Positions 51,894 through 61,050 of a DNA stretch of 64,000 nt are shown piece after piece. Location of the stretch: positions 186,001 through 250,000 of the forward strand of contig NZ_JAHBDQ010000011.1 in assembly GCF_019956555.1 (NCBI RefSeq), in the 5' to 3' direction. Numbering within the stretch: position 1 is the first letter of the stretch; the number at the start of each line of letters is the position of its first letter. A model generated the notes under the pieces. That model saw only the letters and a list, made by a program, of their open reading frames with translations. It was not told the DNA's origin and searched no databases. A program made the position numbers and the translations under genes. This stretch comes from Pseudomonas sp. A-RE-19 (GTDB taxonomy: Bacteria; Pseudomonadota; Gammaproteobacteria; Pseudomonadales; Pseudomonadaceae).

Positions 51894-52307
51894 TCAGGGC
51901 CGGTTGTTCTGGGCCTTGAGCAGGTCGCGGATCTCGCTCAACAGCTCTTCTTCCTTGGTCGGAACCGGCGGCAGGGTGGGTGCAACGGCCTCTTCGCGTT
52001 TCAGACGGTTGATGGCCTTGACGCCCATGAAAATCGCGAAGGCGACGATGATGAAGTCGATCATGCTCTGGATGAACTTACCGTAGGCCAGCACCACCGC
52101 CGGGATATTACCGTCGGCGGCCTTGAGCGTAATGGCCAGGTCACTGAAATCGACCCCACCGATCAACAAGCCGATTGGCGGCATCACCACGTCGCCGACA
52201 AACGACGTAACGATTTTGCCGAAGGCTGCGCCGATGATGATACCGACGGCCATGTCGACCACATTACCTTTGACCGCGAAGGCCTTGAACTCACTTATCA
52301 CGCCCAT
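51894..52307 (-). CDS. mscL: large-conductance mechanosensitive channel
   Basis: 137 residues (E. coli MscL 136). [49 protein letters not shown] is helix 1 with the pore motif [19 protein letters not shown], followed by the periplasmic loop, TM2 [23 protein letters not shown] and a C-terminal coiled bundle [13 protein letters not shown]. It opens under membrane tension and lets solutes escape on osmotic downshock. Divergent from katB; the 285 bp between carry both promoters, which I cannot locate. Confidence 0.97.
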   Translation of the reverse strand: MGVISEFKAFAVKGNVVDMAVGIIIGAAFGKIVTSFVGDVVMPPIGLLIGGVDFSDLAITLKAADGNIPAVVLAYGKFIQSMIDFIIVAFAIFMGVKAINRLKREEAVAPTLPPVPTKEEELLSEIRDLLKAQNNRP

Positions 52308-52592
52308 AGGTTATTTCCTTGTTACAGATGAGGTTGGTGAACGCAGTGTAAATCAGCAGGATGGCTCTTGCTCGAAACACCGCCTTACGATGCTCGCTGT
52401 TATCGACACATCTTCTGGCAATTAGTTTACAGAGTGCCACCCTTCGCGCGCGAATACCCGCTCTAGACCGGGCCTTCCAGAACCTTTTCGCTATCGGCCC
52501 GGTGCGGGATTTCTATTTATGTTTTGGTCTTCGGGTCACTAGCCTCTGTGAAGCGCACCTGGATGCGCCTTATAAAACCAGAGGAAACTTCC

Positions 52593-54134
52593 ATGACAAC
52601 TCCCCTTGGCCGCGGGGCTTTTCCCCTCCGTCGCACCCTTGGCGTTTTGACCGCCAGCCTGCTGTCCTTCTCTGTCAACGCGGCGACGTTGACCCGCGAC
52701 AACGGTGCCGCCGTCGGCGACAACCAAAACTCGCAAACTGCCGGCGCGACCGGGCCGGTGCTGTTGCAAGACGTACAACTGATCCAGAAACTCCAGCGTT
52801 TTGACCGTGAACGCATTCCTGAACGCGTGGTACACGCCCGTGGCACTGGCGCCCATGGCACGTTCACCGTGACCGACGATCTCAGTGACCTGACCAAGGC
52901 CAAGGTGTTCGCCGGTGGCCAGAGCACACCGGTTTTTGTGCGTTTTTCCGCAGTGGTTCACGGCAACCATTCGCCGGAAACCCTGCGTGACCCGCGTGGT
53001 TTCGCCACCAAGTTCTACACCGCAGACGGCAACTGGGACCTGGTCGGCAACAATTTCCCGACCTTCTTCATCCGTGATGCGATCAAGTTTCCGGACATGG
53101 TCCACGCCTTCAAACCGGACCCTCGCACCAACCTTGACGACGATTCCCGCCGTTTCGATTTCTTCTCCCATGTTCCGGAAGCCACTCGGACCTTGACCGA
53201 GTTGTATTCCAACTCCGGTACGCCAGCCAGTTATCGGGAGATGGACGGCAATGGTGTGCATGCCTACAAGTTAGTTAACGCCAAAGGCGATGTGCACTAT
53301 GTAAAGTTTCACTGGAAAAGTTTGCAGGGGATAAAAAACCTCGACCCTAAAGAAGTCACCCATGTTCAAGGTCAAGACTACAGTCACATGACTAACGATT
53401 TGGTTACTCATATCAATAAAGGAGAGTTTCCGAAGTGGGACTTGTACATCCAGGTTCTGAATCCTCAAGATTTGTCCAAGTTTGATTTCGATCCATTGGA
53501 CGCGACCAAGATATGGCCCGGAGTTCCTGAGCGAAAAGTTGGACAAATGGTGTTGAACCGTAATCCGGCGAATGTGTTCCAGGAAACCGAACAAGTGGCC
53601 ATGGCCCCGGCCAATTTGGTTCCGGGTATCGAGCCGTCGGAAGATCGCTTATTGCAAGGACGCGTGTTCTCGTACGCCGATACTCAACTGTATCGCCTGG
53701 GGGCCAACGCTTTGCAGTTGCCGATCAACGCACCGAAGGTTGCCGTGAACAACGGTAATCAGGATGGCGCAATGAATACCGGCGCCAGCAGCACGGGCGT
53801 GAATTACCAGCCAAGTCGCTTGCTGCCCCGTGAAGAGCCGCAAACTGCACGTTACAGCCAGTCGGCCCTGTCGGGCAGCACGCAGCAGACGAAGATTCAG
53901 CGTGAGCAGAACTTCAAGCAGGCCGGCGATCTGTATCGCTCGTTCAACCCAAAGGAGCGTCAGGACCTGATCGACAGCTTTGGTGGTTCGCTGGCCACCA
54001 CCGATGACGAGAGCAAGCACATCATCCTCTCGTTCCTTTACAAGGCTGACCCGGAATACGGGACCGGGGTGACCAAAGTCGCCAAAGGTGATCTGGCTCG
54101 GGTCAAGGCACTGGCGGCCAAACTGGTCGACTGA
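52593..54134 (+). CDS. katB: periplasmic catalase KatB
   Basis: 513 residues. A signal peptide (about 1-28, ending SVNAA) makes it exported, as for P. aeruginosa KatB. Clade 3-type catalase motifs: QLIQKLQRFDRERIPERVVHARGTGAHG with the catalytic His, VGNNFPTFFIRDAIKFPD with the catalytic Asn, and the haem Tyr motif RVFSYADTQLYRLGAN. It decomposes H2O2. ATG at 52593 with GAGGAAA 9 bp upstream. The stretch at about 53265-53580 uses AT-richer codons than the rest. ankB follows and should be cotranscribed. Confidence 0.95.
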   Translation: MTTPLGRGAFPLRRTLGVLTASLLSFSVNAATLTRDNGAAVGDNQNSQTAGATGPVLLQDVQLIQKLQRFDRERIPERVVHARGTGAHGTFTVTDDLSDLTKAKVFAGGQSTPVFVRFSAVVHGNHSPETLRDPRGFATKFYTADGNWDLVGNNFPTFFIRDAIKFPDMVHAFKPDPRTNLDDDSRRFDFFSHVPEATRTLTELYSNSGTPASYREMDGNGVHAYKLVNAKGDVHYVKFHWKSLQGIKNLDPKEVTHVQGQDYSHMTNDLVTHINKGEFPKWDLYIQVLNPQDLSKFDFDPLDATKIWPGVPERKVGQMVLNRNPANVFQETEQVAMAPANLVPGIEPSEDRLLQGRVFSYADTQLYRLGANALQLPINAPKVAVNNGNQDGAMNTGASSTGVNYQPSRLLPREEPQTARYSQSALSGSTQQTKIQREQNFKQAGDLYRSFNPKERQDLIDSFGGSLATTDDESKHIILSFLYKADPEYGTGVTKVAKGDLARVKALAAKLVD

Positions 54135-54150
54135 TCCATCTGCCTGAAGC

Positions 54151-54170
54151 GGGGCCTCATGTGAGGTCCC
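54151..54170 (+). other. hairpin between katB and ankB
   Basis: GGGCCTCA and TGAGGTCCC pair around a two-base turn with one mismatch. No T-run follows, so it may be a processing or stabilising hairpin in the intergenic leader of ankB rather than a terminator. Confidence 0.4.
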
Positions 54171-54191
54171 GTCTGATCAAGGAGTCTCGCC

Positions 54192-54746
54192 ATGCGTTTT
54201 TATCTGTCTGTGTTTCTGGCGTGCGTGTCGTTCAGCGTGTTCGCCGGGCCTGATGCGCAAGTCTCGAAGGACTCCGCAGCGCTGAGAGCCCAATTGCAGG
54301 ATTACTATTTCGATGCCGCTCGACGCGGTGATGTGCCCATGCTCGAGACCTTCATCGAGGTCGGTTATTCCCTCGATACCCGCGACAGCAAGGGTTACAC
54401 CGCGCTGATTCTGGCCGCCTATCATGGGCAGAGTGCCGCAGTGGAGCGTTTGCTCGCTGCCGGGGCGGACGCCTGTGCCCAGGATCAACGCGGCAACACG
54501 GCGTTGATGGGCGCGATTTTCAAAGGCGAAGTGCAGATCGCCAAGACCTTGCTGGCCGCCCATTGCAGTCCCGACCAGCGCAATGGCGCGGGGCAGACTG
54601 CAGCGATGTACGCCGGCTTGTTCAAGCGCGTCGAGTTGCTGGACGCCCTCAAAGCCGAAGGCGCGGACATGAACGCCGAAGATCCGCTGGGCAACAGTGC
54701 CGCGCGTCTGGCCAGCGGTGAAATCCGCACGGCGGCGCCGCGCTGA
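54192..54746 (+). CDS. ankB: ankyrin-repeat protein AnkB
   Basis: 184 residues. A signal peptide (about 1-19, ending SVFAG) then four ankyrin repeats: YYFDAARRGDVPMLETFIEVGYSLDTRD, SKGYTALILAAYHGQSAAVERLLAAGADACAQDQ, RGNTALMGAIFKGEVQIAKTLLAAHCSPDQRN and GAGQTAAMYAGLFKRVELLDALKAEGADMNAED. In P. aeruginosa the equivalent ankB is cotranscribed with katB and is needed for full catalase activity, and the same pairing appears here, 58 bp apart with a hairpin in between. Confidence 0.9.
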   Translation: MRFYLSVFLACVSFSVFAGPDAQVSKDSAALRAQLQDYYFDAARRGDVPMLETFIEVGYSLDTRDSKGYTALILAAYHGQSAAVERLLAAGADACAQDQRGNTALMGAIFKGEVQIAKTLLAAHCSPDQRNGAGQTAAMYAGLFKRVELLDALKAEGADMNAEDPLGNSAARLASGEIRTAAPR

Positions 54747-54791
54747 TCCGCGCCAGCTGAGCTATCATCGCGGTTTTTGCCGGGAGTTCAG

Positions 54792-56159
54792 ATGGCCAAG
54801 GCCAAGCGCATGTACGGCTGCACCGAGTGCGGCTCAACCTTCCCCAAGTGGGCCGGCCAGTGCGGCGAGTGCGGAGCCTGGAACACCCTGACCGAAACCA
54901 TGGTCGAGAGCGGCGGTGCCGCAGCCCCCAGTGGTCGCACCGGGTGGACCGGCCAGCAGGCGCAGATCAAGACCCTGGCCGAAGTCAGCGTCGAAGAAAT
55001 TCCGCGTTTTTCCACAGCGTCCAGCGAGCTGGATCGCGTTCTGGGCGGTGGCCTGGTGGATGGCTCGGTGGTGTTGATCGGTGGTGATCCCGGGATCGGC
55101 AAGTCGACCATTTTGTTGCAAACCTTGTGCAACCTCGCCAAGAGCATGCCGGCGCTGTATGTCACCGGCGAAGAGTCTCAGCAGCAAGTGGCCATGCGTG
55201 CCCGGCGCCTGGGCTTGCCTCAGGATCAACTGCGGGTGATGACCGAAACCTGCATTGAAACCATCATCGCCACCGCCCGGCAGGAAAAGCCCAAGGTGAT
55301 GGTGATCGACTCGATCCAGACGATTTTCACCGAGCAACTGCAATCGGCACCGGGTGGCGTTTCCCAGGTGCGCGAAAGTGCGGCGCTGCTGGTGCGTTAC
55401 GCCAAACAAAGCGGCACGGCGATTTTCCTCGTGGGCCATGTCACCAAAGAAGGTGCGCTGGCCGGCCCTCGAGTACTGGAGCACATGGTCGACACCGTTC
55501 TGTATTTCGAAGGCGAATCCGATGGGCGCCTGCGTCTGCTGCGAGCGGTGAAAAACCGCTTCGGTGCGGTGAATGAGTTGGGTGTGTTCGGCATGACCGA
55601 CAAAGGCCTGAAAGAAGTCTCCAACCCCTCGGCGATTTTTCTGACTCGCGCCCAGGAAGAAGTCCCGGGCAGCGTGGTCATGGCCACGTGGGAAGGCACC
55701 CGACCTATGCTGGTGGAAGTCCAGGCGCTGGTGGACGACAGCCATCTGGCCAACCCACGCCGGGTAACGCTCGGTCTGGATCAGAATCGACTGGCCATGC
55801 TGTTGGCGGTTTTGCATCGCCATGGCGGCATCCCGACTCACGATCAGGATGTGTTCCTCAACGTGGTCGGTGGGGTGAAGGTGCTGGAAACGGCATCTGA
55901 CCTGGCCTTGATGGCGGCGGTCATGTCCAGTTTGCGCAACCGGCCGTTGCCCCATGATCTGCTGGTGTTCGGCGAAGTCGGCTTGTCGGGTGAAGTGCGC
56001 CCGGTGCCAAGTGGCCAGGAACGCTTGAAAGAGGCGGCCAAGCACGGCTTCAAGCGCGCCATCGTGCCTAAGGGCAACGCGCCGAAAGAGGCGCCGCCGG
56101 GGTTGCAGATTATTGCCGTGACCCGCCTGGAACAGGCGCTCGACGCATTGTTTGAATAA
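54792..56159 (+). CDS. radA: DNA repair protein RadA
   Basis: 455 residues. N-terminal Cys4 zinc finger (YGCTECGSTFPKWAGQCGECGAW), RecA-like core with Walker A GGDPGIGKSTILLQTLCNLA and Walker B VMVIDSIQTIF, the RadA-specific KNRFG motif (RAVKNRFGAVNELGVF) and a C-terminal Lon-protease-like P domain. It helps branch migration and recombination intermediate processing. ATG at 54792 (MAKAKRMYGC) is the family start. Confidence 0.97.
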   Translation: MAKAKRMYGCTECGSTFPKWAGQCGECGAWNTLTETMVESGGAAAPSGRTGWTGQQAQIKTLAEVSVEEIPRFSTASSELDRVLGGGLVDGSVVLIGGDPGIGKSTILLQTLCNLAKSMPALYVTGEESQQQVAMRARRLGLPQDQLRVMTETCIETIIATARQEKPKVMVIDSIQTIFTEQLQSAPGGVSQVRESAALLVRYAKQSGTAIFLVGHVTKEGALAGPRVLEHMVDTVLYFEGESDGRLRLLRAVKNRFGAVNELGVFGMTDKGLKEVSNPSAIFLTRAQEEVPGSVVMATWEGTRPMLVEVQALVDDSHLANPRRVTLGLDQNRLAMLLAVLHRHGGIPTHDQDVFLNVVGGVKVLETASDLALMAAVMSSLRNRPLPHDLLVFGEVGLSGEVRPVPSGQERLKEAAKHGFKRAIVPKGNAPKEAPPGLQIIAVTRLEQALDALFE

Positions 56160-56170
56160 TCACAATCCCC

Positions 56171-56268
56171 CGTAGGAGCTGCCGAAGGCTGCGATCTTTT
56201 GATCTTGATGTTCAGCATATTTGAAGGCACCAGGATCAAAAGATCGCAGCCTTCGGCAGCTCCTACAA
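56171..56268. repeat. REP pair (GATCGCAGCCTTCGGCAGC family)
   Basis: TAGGAGCTGCCGAAGGCTGCGATC and its inverted copy flank about 45 bp, between the convergent radA and PilZ genes. Confidence 0.92.
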
Positions 56269-56274
56269 AAGCGA

Positions 56275-56643
56275 TCAGATTTCGATCAGTGCGCCCAGTT
56301 CACGCTCCAGCTCCCGCGGATCGCCCAGGTTGAACTCGATCAACCGCCGCAGGCGTTCAATCGATTCCAGGCTGATGTGTTTGCAGACAAACCCGAGTTG
56401 ACCATGGTCATCGTGGGTCAACATCACATCCATCTTGATCTCGACGTCCTCGTTAAGATGAATATCAACCAGGAAATGCCAGTCTGGATTACCCAGCCAC
56501 GGCTCGGGCTTCTCGATAAGCAGCCCCTTGAGCGACAAGTCGATCAACTTCACCGGCCAGATGAATTCTCCTTGGCTCAGCTCGGATCGGGCATCGAACG
56601 CAATACGTTTGAAGCGGCGGCGATCAGCAAGGTGTTCACTCAT
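56275..56643 (-). CDS. PilZ-domain c-di-GMP effector
   Basis: 122 residues, a single PilZ domain. The RxxxR motif (RRRFKRIAF, about 8-16) and the DxSxxG motif (LIDLSLKGLLIE, about 34-45) that bind cyclic di-GMP are both present. FVCKHISLESIERLRRLIEFN closes the barrel. It would relay c-di-GMP to an unknown partner; the type IV pilus partners are not here. Divergent from the btsT-like gene across 156 bp. Confidence 0.9.
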   Translation of the reverse strand: MSEHLADRRRFKRIAFDARSELSQGEFIWPVKLIDLSLKGLLIEKPEPWLGNPDWHFLVDIHLNEDVEIKMDVMLTHDDHGQLGFVCKHISLESIERLRRLIEFNLGDPRELERELGALIEI

Positions 56644-56799
56644 GGTGCAATCCTCTGAATGTCCGCTGACTATAGACCCGCATTGTTAAAGCCTGCCAGC
56701 AAGACAGGGTCTAGACCAACGTTGGGGGTGGTCTTTGAGGCCAGTAGCGCTAAACTCGAGACGGCTGTCTTTCTTGTCCACTCTGGCTGGAATCATAAA

Positions 56800-58866
56800 A
56801 TGAAAAATAATAATAGCCTGCTACGCCACATACCCTGGCTGCTGCTGGCAATCCTGGGAGCGTGCGCCCTGGGGGTCGTGGCATTGCGCCGAGGCGAGGC
56901 GATCAACGCCTTGTGGATCGTGGTCGCTGCCGTGGCCATTTATCTGGTTGCCTACCGTTACTACAGTCTGTTCATCGCTAACAATGTGATGCAACTCGAT
57001 CCGCGTCGGGCTACACCCGCCGTGCTCAACAATGACGGTCTGGACTACGTGCCGACCAACAAACACATTCTCTTCGGCCACCACTTCGCAGCCATCGCTG
57101 GCGCGGGGCCGCTGGTCGGGCCGGTATTGGCGGCGCAGATGGGCTACCTGCCCGGTACGTTGTGGCTGATTGCCGGGGTGGTGCTGGCCGGTGCGGTTCA
57201 GGACTTCATGGTGCTGTTCATGTCCACCCGCCGCAACGGCCGCTCCCTGGGCGATATGGTTCGTGAGGAAATGGGCCGCATCCCCGGGACCATCGCGCTG
57301 TTTGGCTGCTTCCTGATCATGATCATCATCCTCGCGGTGCTGGCGCTGATCGTGGTCAAGGCCCTGGCCGAAAGCCCGTGGGGTATTTTCACGGTGATGG
57401 CGACCATCCCGATCGCGATGTTCATGGGCATTTACATGCGCTACATCCGCCCGGGCCGCATCGGTGAAATCTCGGTTATCGGTGTGGCGTTGTTGCTGGG
57501 TTCGATCTGGCTGGGCGGGCAGATTGCCGCTGACCCGGTCTGGGCCAAGGCGTTCAGCTTCACTGGGGTCCAGATCACCTGGATGCTGATCGGCTACGGT
57601 TTCGTCGCGGCGGTACTGCCGGTGTGGCTGATTCTCGCTCCCCGTGACTACCTGTCAACGTTCCTCAAGATCGGCACCATCGTTGCGCTGGCCATCGGCA
57701 TCCTGATCACCATGCCCGAGCTGAAAATGCCGGCATTGACCCAGTTCATCGACGGCACCGGGCCGGTGTGGAAGGGCGGTCTGTTTCCATTCCTGTTCAT
57801 CACCATCGCCTGTGGCGCGGTCTCGGGTTTCCATGCGCTGATTGCGTCCGGTACCACACCGAAATTGCTGGATAACGAAGTCAACGCCCGTTACATCGGT
57901 TACGGCGGCATGTTGATGGAGTCCTTTGTGGCGATCATGGCGATGGTCGCTGCTTCGGTGATCGAGCCGGGCGTGTATTTCGCCATGAACAGTCCGGCGG
58001 CAATCGTCGGTGGTGACGTGGTGGCGGTGGCACAAGCGGTTAGCGGCTGGGGCTTCGCGATTACCCCGGAAGCGCTGCAAGCGGTGGCCAGGGACATCGG
58101 TGAAACCACCGTCCTGGCGCGTGCCGGCGGTGCGCCGACCCTGGCGGTTGGTATCGCACAGATCCTGCACAGTGTCCTGCCGGGTGAAAACACCATGGCG
58201 TTCTGGTACCACTTCGCGATCCTGTTCGAAGCGCTGTTCATCCTGACCGCCGTCGACGCCGGTACCCGCGCCGGACGTTTCATGCTGCAGGACTTGCTCG
58301 GCTCCTTCGTGCCGGCGCTCAGACGCACTGAATCCTGGACCGCCAACCTCATCGCAACCGCCGGTTGCGTGGCGATGTGGGGTTACCTGCTGTATCAGGG
58401 CGTGATCGACCCGCTGGGTGGCATCAACACCTTGTGGCCGCTGTTCGGTATCTCCAACCAGATGCTGGCCGGTATCGCGCTGATGCTGGCGACCGTCGTG
58501 CTGATCAAAATGAAACGCCAACGCTACATTTGGGTCACCATGCTGCCAGCGGTGTGGCTGCTGATCTGCACCACCACCGCAGGCTTCATCAAGCTGTTCG
58601 ACGCCAACCCGGCCATCGGTTTCCTGTCGCTGGCCAAGAAATACAGCGATGCATTGGCCAATGGGCAGATTCTGGCCCCGGCCAAGAGCATCGAGCAGAT
58701 GCAGCACGTGATCTACAACGCCTACACCAATGCAACGCTGACCGCGCTGTTCCTGTTCGTGGTATTCAGCATCCTGTTCTATGCGCTCAAGGTCGGCATT
58801 GCCTCCTGGGGTACCAAAGAACGTACGGATAAAGAATCGCCGTTCCAGGCTCAGCCGGACGCGTAA
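56800..58866 (+). CDS. btsT: CstA/BtsT-family carbon-starvation or pyruvate transporter
   Basis: 688 residues with about 16-18 hydrophobic helices. [60 protein letters not shown] is the CstA/BtsT (YjiY) signature, and [18 protein letters not shown] and [23 protein letters not shown] follow. E. coli CstA and BtsT carry peptides/pyruvate, BtsT being a pyruvate:H+ symporter. The yjiX and yjiA genes that follow mirror the E. coli btsT-yjiX-yjiA neighbourhood, so BtsT-type is preferred over CstA. ATG at 56800; the leader is AT-rich and its ribosome site weak. Confidence 0.87.
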   Translation: MKNNNSLLRHIPWLLLAILGACALGVVALRRGEAINALWIVVAAVAIYLVAYRYYSLFIANNVMQLDPRRATPAVLNNDGLDYVPTNKHILFGHHFAAIAGAGPLVGPVLAAQMGYLPGTLWLIAGVVLAGAVQDFMVLFMSTRRNGRSLGDMVREEMGRIPGTIALFGCFLIMIIILAVLALIVVKALAESPWGIFTVMATIPIAMFMGIYMRYIRPGRIGEISVIGVALLLGSIWLGGQIAADPVWAKAFSFTGVQITWMLIGYGFVAAVLPVWLILAPRDYLSTFLKIGTIVALAIGILITMPELKMPALTQFIDGTGPVWKGGLFPFLFITIACGAVSGFHALIASGTTPKLLDNEVNARYIGYGGMLMESFVAIMAMVAASVIEPGVYFAMNSPAAIVGGDVVAVAQAVSGWGFAITPEALQAVARDIGETTVLARAGGAPTLAVGIAQILHSVLPGENTMAFWYHFAILFEALFILTAVDAGTRAGRFMLQDLLGSFVPALRRTESWTANLIATAGCVAMWGYLLYQGVIDPLGGINTLWPLFGISNQMLAGIALMLATVVLIKMKRQRYIWVTMLPAVWLLICTTTAGFIKLFDANPAIGFLSLAKKYSDALANGQILAPAKSIEQMQHVIYNAYTNATLTALFLFVVFSILFYALKVGIASWGTKERTDKESPFQAQPDA

Positions 58867-58880
58867 TTGAGGATTGCACC

Positions 58881-59078
58881 ATGTTCAATGACCTGAGTCG
58901 CCTCGGTAAATACCTCGGTCAGGCCGCGCGCCTGATGGTCGGCATGCCCGACTACGACAACTACGTCGAGCATATGCAAACCAAACACCCGGACAAACCG
59001 GTGATGAGCTACGAGGCGTTCTTTCGGGAGCGCCAAGAGGCTCGTTACGGTGGCAAGGGTGGGCCGAAGTGCTGTTGA
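58881..59078 (+). CDS. yjiX: YbdD/YjiX family small protein
   Basis: 65 residues: a short hydrophobic-basic N-terminus ([28 protein letters not shown]) and the end [23 protein letters not shown], the conserved tail of the YbdD/YjiX family. These small cytoplasmic proteins accompany CstA/BtsT and are thought to aid pyruvate uptake. ATG 14 bp after the btsT stop, so it is cotranscribed. Confidence 0.88.
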   Translation: MFNDLSRLGKYLGQAARLMVGMPDYDNYVEHMQTKHPDKPVMSYEAFFRERQEARYGGKGGPKCC

Positions 59079-59103
59079 TGCAACAGCCTGGCTGATGCAA
59101 TCC

Positions 59104-59194
59104 CTGTGGGAGCGGGCTTGCTCGCGAAAGCGGTGTGTCATTCAACATTAATGTCGACTGACACGACCTCTTCGCGAGCAAGCCCGCTTCCACA
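59104..59194. repeat. REP pair (GTGGGAGCGGGCTTGCTCGCGA sub-variant)
   Basis: TGTGGGAGCGGGCTTGCTCGCGA and inverted TCGCGAGCAAGCCCGCTTCCACA flank about 45 bp. It lies inside the yjiX-yjiA gap and so may end or process the upstream transcript. Confidence 0.9.
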
Positions 59195-59239
59195 TTTGTT
59201 TTGTGTTGTTTTTTAACTTTGTGAAACAGGAGAACCCGT

Positions 59240-60211
59240 TTGTCCTCTCCCATTCCGGTAACGATCCTCAGCGGCTTTCTAGGCGCCGGCAAGACCACAC
59301 TGCTGCGCCACCTGCTCAAAGCCGAGCACGGACTGAAAATCGCCGTGATCGAAAACGAATTCAGTGACGCCGGCATCGACACCCAGCTATTGGGTGACGA
59401 GCCGGTGCAAGTGATGACGCTGTCCAACGGCTGCGTCTGCTGCACCATTCACACCGATTTGACCAAGGCGCTGTACCTGCTGCTCGAGCGCCTGGACAGC
59501 GGCGAAATCGCCTTCGATCGCCTGGTGATCGAATGCACCGGTCTGGCTGATCCTGCCCCTGTAGCGCAAACCTTCTTCATCGACGAAGAGCTGCGCGAGC
59601 GCTACATCCTCGATGGCATCATCACCCTGGTCGACGCCAAGCATGCCGAACACCACCTGACCCAGACCATCGCCCAGGCGCAGATCGGTTTTGCCGACCG
59701 CTTGCTGGTGAGTAAACGGGATCTGGTGGACGAGCCGACCTTCACCGCCCTCAGCGAGCGTCTGAGCCGCATCAATCGCCGCGCGCCGATTCGCGTGGTC
59801 GAGCACGGCAAGATTGATCTGGCCGAACTGCTCGACGTGCGCGGCTTCAACCTCAATGCCGATCTCGGCGGTGGCGTCAGTCTGCGTCCAGTGAGCAAGG
59901 CACCGTCCATCGACCGAATTTCCAGCCTGGTGCTGCGTACCGACAAACCGCTGGATATCGACAAGCTCAGTGAGTTCATGAACGAACTGCTGGAAGACCA
60001 TGGCAAGCAACTGCTGCGTTACAAAGGTGTTTTGAACATTCTTGGTGAGCCGCGACGCATGGTGTTTCAGGGCGTGCTGAAGTTGTACGGTTTCGACTGG
60101 GATACCGAATGGGCGGACGATGACACGCGCGAAAGCGTGATCGTGTTCATTGCCGATGATTTGCCGGAAGAGAAGATTCGTGAGGGGTTTGCGCGGGTCG
60201 CGGCAGAATAA
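59240..60211 (+). CDS. yjiA: CobW/YjiA-family zinc-binding GTPase
   Basis: 323 residues (E. coli YjiA 318). PVTILSGFLGAGKTTLLRHLL (Walker A), VIENEFSDAGIDTQLL, the metal motif NGCVCCTIHTDL (C-x-C-C), Walker B LVIECTGLADPAPV and LLVSKRDLVDE (base-recognition SKxD). The C-terminal CobW domain is present (about 225-318). It acts as a G3E GTPase that binds transition metals; the target is not settled. The start is TTG at 59240 with CAGGAGA 6 bp upstream, because no ATG fits and the Walker A position is right. Confidence 0.92.
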   Translation: MSSPIPVTILSGFLGAGKTTLLRHLLKAEHGLKIAVIENEFSDAGIDTQLLGDEPVQVMTLSNGCVCCTIHTDLTKALYLLLERLDSGEIAFDRLVIECTGLADPAPVAQTFFIDEELRERYILDGIITLVDAKHAEHHLTQTIAQAQIGFADRLLVSKRDLVDEPTFTALSERLSRINRRAPIRVVEHGKIDLAELLDVRGFNLNADLGGGVSLRPVSKAPSIDRISSLVLRTDKPLDIDKLSEFMNELLEDHGKQLLRYKGVLNILGEPRRMVFQGVLKLYGFDWDTEWADDDTRESVIVFIADDLPEEKIREGFARVAAE

Positions 60212-60242
60212 GCCCCGATATTTTCAGCGAGCCTGATGCCGC

Positions 60243-60310
60243 TTTCGCGAGCAGGCTCGCTCCCACAGGGGGATGCATTTCAAATGTGGGAGCGAGCCTG
60301 CTCGCGATGG
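60243..60310. repeat. REP pair (GTGGGAGCGAGCCTGCTCGCGA family)
   Basis: TCGCGAGCAGGCTCGCTCCCACA and GTGGGAGCGAGCCTGCTCGCGA separated by about 20 bp, between the convergent yjiA and GntR genes. The tightest pair in the window. Confidence 0.9.
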
Positions 60311-60314
60311 CGAT

Positions 60315-61022
60315 CTAACCGGCAACACGATTCTGGCTGATTACCGATCCAGAATTCAGCAGTGCTTCCTCAAGATTATCCAGGTGCCGGGTCATCAATC
60401 TCTCGGCCGTCGTAACATCCTCACGCTCCACTGCGTCGACAATCTCCCTATGCGCCTGCCAGCCGCAATAATCACCGGTCTGAGCGTCATACTGTGCAAT
60501 CGCCAACGAAGTCAGCGGCACCAGGCTGCCGAGAAAATGCGCCAGCGGTGCGTTCCCCGCCATTTCGGCCAGTTGCAGATGAAATTCCCCTGATAATCGA
60601 ATGGCCGGACCACGCGTCGTGCATTGGCGTTCGCTATTGATCAGGGCACGCAGGCGTTTCAAGTCTTGCGGACGAGGTTGCTGGCAGGCCAGTCGAACCA
60701 GCGTGGTTTCGGTCAGTCGTCGCGCATGCAGCGTCTGTCGAATCTGCTCGGCATCGGGCGCGGCGACTCGGGGACGATGATGGGTCCGAAGTGTAATGAT
60801 CTGCTGATGGGACAGCTGCGTCAGCACGCCACGAATGTCACTGCGTCGAGCGCTGAACATCTGCGCCAGGCTGTCTTCGGTAAAACGACTGGCTGCATGG
60901 ATGCGCTGTTCGAGAATGGCGTCGAAGATCCGTGAATAGAGATCATCCGCTGGCGGCTTCCCGGTGTCCGTTCGAGAGAAGGGCAGGGCAGTGAATATCT
61001 GTGGTGAGGCGAAGCTGTTCAT
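60315..61022 (-). CDS. GntR family regulator with FCD domain (1)
   Basis: 235 residues. Winged helix: LYSRIFDAILEQRIHAASRF, TEDSLAQMFSARRSDIRGVLTQLSHQQII; FCD ligand domain: RLTETTLVRLACQQ, GEFHLQLAEMAGNAPLAHFLGSL (metal-binding His) and HREIVDAVEREDVTTAERLMTRHLDNLEEAL. GntR/FCD proteins sense small carboxylates. It is the third gene of a same-strand set dctA, GntR, GntR, but the gap of 28 bp to the neighbouring GntR gene is short enough for one transcript. Confidence 0.85.
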   Translation of the reverse strand: MNSFASPQIFTALPFSRTDTGKPPADDLYSRIFDAILEQRIHAASRFTEDSLAQMFSARRSDIRGVLTQLSHQQIITLRTHHRPRVAAPDAEQIRQTLHARRLTETTLVRLACQQPRPQDLKRLRALINSERQCTTRGPAIRLSGEFHLQLAEMAGNAPLAHFLGSLVPLTSLAIAQYDAQTGDYCGWQAHREIVDAVEREDVTTAERLMTRHLDNLEEALLNSGSVISQNRVAG

Positions 61023-61050
61023 GGCCTGTCTCCAGTTCGAAGAGGGGGGG

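Noticed and set aside
52491..52516. Two CTAT half-sites 22 bp apart upstream of katB as an OxyR site
   Set aside because: The spacing fits the OxyR pattern but the inner ATAG half-sites are missing, so the match is too weak to call.
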